DNA from: Treponema sp.
GTDB taxonomy: Bacteria > Spirochaetota > Spirochaetia > Treponematales > Breznakiellaceae
Direction of reading: 5' to 3'
NCBI GenBank assembly: GCA_031275035.1
Contig: JAISPH010000185.1
Span: forward strand, 1 to 8,932
DNA: 8,932 bases
The notes under the pieces: generated by a model
Database searches by the model: none
What the model was told of the DNA's origin: nothing
Seen by the model: the letters and a program-made list of their open reading frames with translations, nothing else
Shown here: positions 6,897-8,932 of the stretch, in pieces
Numbering within the stretch: the first letter of the stretch is position 1
How the letters are laid out: each line of letters starts with the position of its first letter
Position numbers and translations under genes: made by a program

Positions 6897-7338
6897 GCCG
6901 CCATACCAGACGGTAATAAGGAATTCATACTATGGTGAACGCTGGGAAAGCCTTGATGGTATTATATGAACATTAATGATGCCAGGGAATGGATGATCGC
7001 CAATGCGGTTTTTTGCTTCTCTATATAGCTTCTCTGGGCGGTCCGCATATTAGCCGCCCGTTGCTGCAGAACGGCCTTTTCTATCATGTTGATTCCGGGG
7101 GAACGAAGGGTATTGCCAAGCCGGGTCCGATGGGAGATACAGGCAAGGTGAAACGCATCTTGGGGGAAACCCTGGATACGGTTTTTGGGCGCAGGGGATC
7201 GGCGGAGACTTGCGCCTCCCGGAATGATGTTAAAGAACCGGAAATTCCTTCCTCGTAATGGATACGACCGGCGTGTTCTTCACCATCGGTGCCAGCCCTT
7301 TTCGCCCAATATCTATATCAACAGCATGGGAAACAAGA
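6897..7338. other. Gap without a convincing gene; possible decayed sequence
   Basis: About 440 bases between the permease stop and the end of the small leftward gene. A ribosome-binding-like AAGGA (6918-6922) precedes ATG 6932, but that frame (MVNAGKALMVLYEH) stops after 14 codons. ATG 6967 opens a 19-codon frame (MNINDAREWMIAN...) without a ribosome binding site. ATG 6989 opens 89 codons to 7258, unlike any family I know, and likewise lacks a good ribosome binding site. Several short frames that look protein-like, each soon broken, would fit a degraded fourth gene of the sugar operon, but I cannot identify one. A 6-bp hairpin, GGGCGG/CCGCCC (7036-7041, 7054-7059), has no T-run. Confidence 0.4.
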
Positions 7339-7575
7339 TTACCGAGAAAGCCAGTCAGATCCATATTCCGCCACCGCTTCTGATAAGTTCCAGCCACTAT
7401 GCAGAAGCGCGTCTAGACCAAGATGGTCTTTGTAAAATTTAGCCAGATAAGGCGGTAGTGGTATCTGCTTCTTTATTTTGTCGGCCTCTTCAAGTTTGCC
7501 TTGCCTTTTTAGCTCAATGCTTTTCATCCCTATCTGAAGTTTCTCATGTAAAGTCATAATCCGGGTTTGTGGCAT
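7339..7575 (-). CDS. Small uncharacterised protein, 78 aa
   Basis: I do not recognise this protein's function. It is charged and mostly helical in appearance: residues 7-37 form a Lys/Glu-rich amphipathic stretch (EKLQIGMKSIELKRQGKLEE, then ADKIKKQ). A proline step, IPLPPYLAKF (38-47), follows, then a short region with HLGLDALLHSGWNLSEAVAEYG and a C-terminal SDWLSR. There is no signal peptide or membrane span, so it is probably cytoplasmic. AAGGAG on the minus strand sits 6 bases before ATG 7575, and a plausible promoter lies at 7624-7595, so it is very likely expressed. A second in-frame ATG (residue 7, MTLHEKL) is possible but less well placed. It is a single gene between decayed sequence and a broken phage primase gene. 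Size and setting would suit an orphan antitoxin or small regulator, but nothing in the sequence proves that. Confidence 0.7.
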   Translation of the reverse strand: MPQTRIMTLHEKLQIGMKSIELKRQGKLEEADKIKKQIPLPPYLAKFYKDHLGLDALLHSGWNLSEAVAEYGSDWLSR

Positions 7576-7594
7576 AATGTTCTCCTTAACTTTA

Positions 7595-7624
7595 AGTATA
7601 TCGGCCTTTGGGATGCATGAACAA
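7595..7624 (-). promoter_or_regulatory. Candidate promoter for the 78-aa gene
   Basis: On the minus strand: TTGTTC (7624-7619), 18-base spacer, TATACT (7600-7595). The -10 box matches 5 of 6 consensus bases; the -35 box is weak at 3 of 6. The RNA would start near 7588, just upstream of the AAGGAG ribosome binding site. Confidence 0.4.
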
Positions 7625-7674
7625 GGGAGATAACAAAGAATTCGCCCTTTAATCTGGGTGTTTTATATAAAAAC

Positions 7675-8739
7675 ATGAAATTGATACGGGAATCAATTCA
7701 GTTCACCGACGCCACTACCGCGGCCCGGCTGTTCCGGGAACACGGCAGGGACATCCGGTACAACGCGGCCTGGAAAAAATGGGTGGTCTGGGAAAACACC
7801 CACTGGCAGATGGATGACGGCGCCCTCATCCATGAAAAGGGACTGGAGATGGTCCGCAATATCTACAACGACCTGCTCAAGAGCGCCGATTACCGGGACC
7901 GGATGGAGATCGAAAAGTACGCCATACTCAGCGAAAGCGTGAGGAAGCGTAAAGCCTTTGTGGAGGCCGCAAGCTGGATCAAAGCCCTCAATATCACCAG
8001 CGACGACCTTGACACCAACCCCTGGCTCCTCAACGTGCGGAACGGGACCCTCGACGTGACCACCGGGGAATTCCGGGAACACCGGCAGGAGGATATGATC
8101 ACCAAGATCGCCCGGGTGGACTACGACCCGGCGGCGGAGTGCCCGGCCTGGAAACAGTTTATACAGACTGCGTCTGTTTGCCGATAGGAAGTGATTTATC
8201 GCCATCACGTTTCTTCAGAACGTGGCGGGGTGGGCGCTTACCGGGGATACTTCGGAACAAATCATGTTCCTTACCAATCATAAACCGGTGATAAAAGGAA
8301 CCATTATGAAATTTGGCGGCGTATCAAGCTGATACCTTTTACGACCCGGACTGAGGAGGAGAAGCAGGATAAACATCTGGAAGAAAAACTGCGGTCTGAG
8401 GCAAGCGGGATACTGAACTGGCTTTTGGAGGGGGCCATGCGCTGGAAACGGGAAGGGCTGCGGGTTCCCGTGGTCATCCTCAACGCCACCGACGAGTACC
8501 GGGGGGAGATGGACGTTATCGGGAATTTCCTGAAAGAGCGCTGTGCCAGGGTTCCGGGATCAACCATCAGGATACGGGAACTGTTCAAGGCGTATCAGGA
8601 GTGGTGCGAGGAAAACAACGAACACGCCTGCAGCGAACGGTTTTTTTCCCTGCGGCTGAAAGAGATGGACTATGAGAAGACGAGGACGGCGGAGGCCCGG
8701 TACTGGTCTGGTATAGCCCTGAGAGTAAAACAGGCTTGA
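7675..8739 (+). pseudogene. Broken D5/P4-family phage or plasmid primase-helicase
   Basis: Three segments of one gene can be read. Segment 1 (7675-8187, frame 1) is a D5 N-terminal-like domain: FTDATTAARLFREHGRDIRY, WKKWVVWENTHWQ, then NPWLLNVRNGTLDVTTGEFR and YDPAAECPAWKQF; it stops at TAG 8185-8187. Segment 2 (about 8210-8300, frame 2) reads FLQNVAGWALTGDTSEQIMF joined straight to LTNHKPVIKG. In intact relatives these two motifs are separated by the helicase ATPase core with Walker A and B, which is absent here. Segment 3 (8311-8739, frame 1 again) reads IWRRIKLIPFTTRTEEEKQ and on to the usual winged-helix-like C-terminus (FLKERCARVPGSTIRIRELF..., ARYWSGIALR). One base appears missing near 8301-8310: adding an A would give TNYEIWRR. 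Intact proteins of this family unwind and prime mobile-element DNA; this copy cannot encode a working helicase. No strong ribosome binding site precedes ATG 7675. It marks a decayed prophage or integrated element. Confidence 0.88.
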
Positions 8740-8932
8740 GTTATTGTAAACAGTAATATGGATTCGGTTTCCTGGGGCGTATGGGGTTTGATTGTAACGC
8801 ACGCTGTGGCAGATAAAGCTGCCGCGCATTTGTGGCATATCGAGGCGTTTGTTTGCGCTCCCACCGTGCCGCATTGCTTTTCAACGCCGCTTAACGCGGT
8901 GCGTCTTTTTGGCGTCCCCCGTGCGCCCCTTT
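8740..8932. other. Non-coding end of the window
   Basis: No gene is supported here. A hairpin with 8-bp arms including two G-T pairs (TGTGGCAG 8805-8812, CTGCCGCG 8819-8826) has no T-run. A second, terminator-like hairpin at 8884-8910 is listed separately. Short leftward frames across this stretch run back into the primase remnant as its antisense and are not credible. Confidence 0.5.
8884..8910 (+). terminator. Candidate intrinsic terminator
   Basis: ACGC-CGC (8884-8890) can pair with GCG (8896-8898) and GCGT (8901-8904), with loop TTAAC and a two-base bulge GT; C and then TTTTT (8906-8910) follow. It could end transcripts coming from the primase remnant. The imperfect stem keeps confidence low. 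Confidence 0.35.

Noticed and set aside
7036..7059. Hairpin GGGCGG/CCGCCC as terminator of the sugar operon
   Set aside because: 12-base loop, no T-run after it, and about 140 bases from the last stop codon.
6989..7258. 89-codon rightward frame as a real gene
   Set aside because: No good ribosome binding site, no recognisable family pattern, and it lies in a stretch where other frames also look like fragments. Kept only as part of the gap description.
7693..8208. Leftward 171-codon frame opposite the primase remnant
   Set aside because: Antisense of a clearly recognisable D5 N-terminal domain.
8170..8310. Programmed frameshift in the primase gene
   Set aside because: No slippery heptamer is evident at either shift, a stop lies in the flanking frame, and the ATPase core is missing, so decay explains it better.
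8805..8826. Hairpin TGTGGCAG/CTGCCGCG as a terminator or structured RNA
   Set aside because: Two G-T pairs, no T-run, and no wider structure found around it.
8560..8874. Leftward 104- and 64-codon frames (8560-8874, 8670-8864) as genes
   Set aside because: They run antisense through the primase C-terminus, lack ribosome binding sites, and resemble no family.

Overview
The window looks like chromosomal DNA of a spirochaete, most likely a Treponema of the termite-gut type. This is an inference from protein style, moderate-to-high G+C and the mix of sugar-import genes with decayed phage genes; no rRNA or other decisive marker is present.

Layout: bases 1-171 are the 3' end of a threonyl-tRNA synthetase gene (thrS). 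A short gap (172-247) follows, holding a GC-rich hairpin and a 29-bp sequence that is almost repeated inside the next gene. Bases 248-3537 are a leftward two-gene operon: a cytoplasmic glycogen-debranching-type (alpha/alpha)6 glycosidase, then a LacI-family regulator coupled to it by a TGATG stop/start overlap. Bases 3538-3692 are a divergent control region with two facing promoters and a 26-bp nearly perfect palindrome between their -35 boxes. Bases 3693-6896 are a rightward CUT1 sugar-uptake operon: a secreted or membrane-anchored solute-binding protein, a stable intercistronic hairpin, a MalF-type permease and a MalG-type permease whose start overlaps the previous stop (ATGA). No ATPase gene is present, so an ATPase encoded elsewhere is presumably used.

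The right part is accessory. Bases 6897-7338 contain no convincing intact gene. Bases 7339-7575 (minus) encode an unrecognised 78-aa protein with a good ribosome binding site and a plausible promoter. Bases 7675-8739 are a broken D5/P4-type phage or plasmid primase-helicase gene: both ends are recognisable, but the ATPase core is deleted and two frame disruptions remain. The last 190 bases hold two hairpins, one with a T-run.

How it fits together: the binding protein and two permeases import an oligosaccharide or glycoside, the glycosidase trims it in the cytoplasm, and the LacI protein, probably sensing a sugar, likely controls both transcripts from the shared intergenic palindrome. I found no clearly new system. 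The most useful points are the divergent operator, the collapsed primase gene, the orphan small protein and the unexplained near-duplicate in the thrS-lacI gap.
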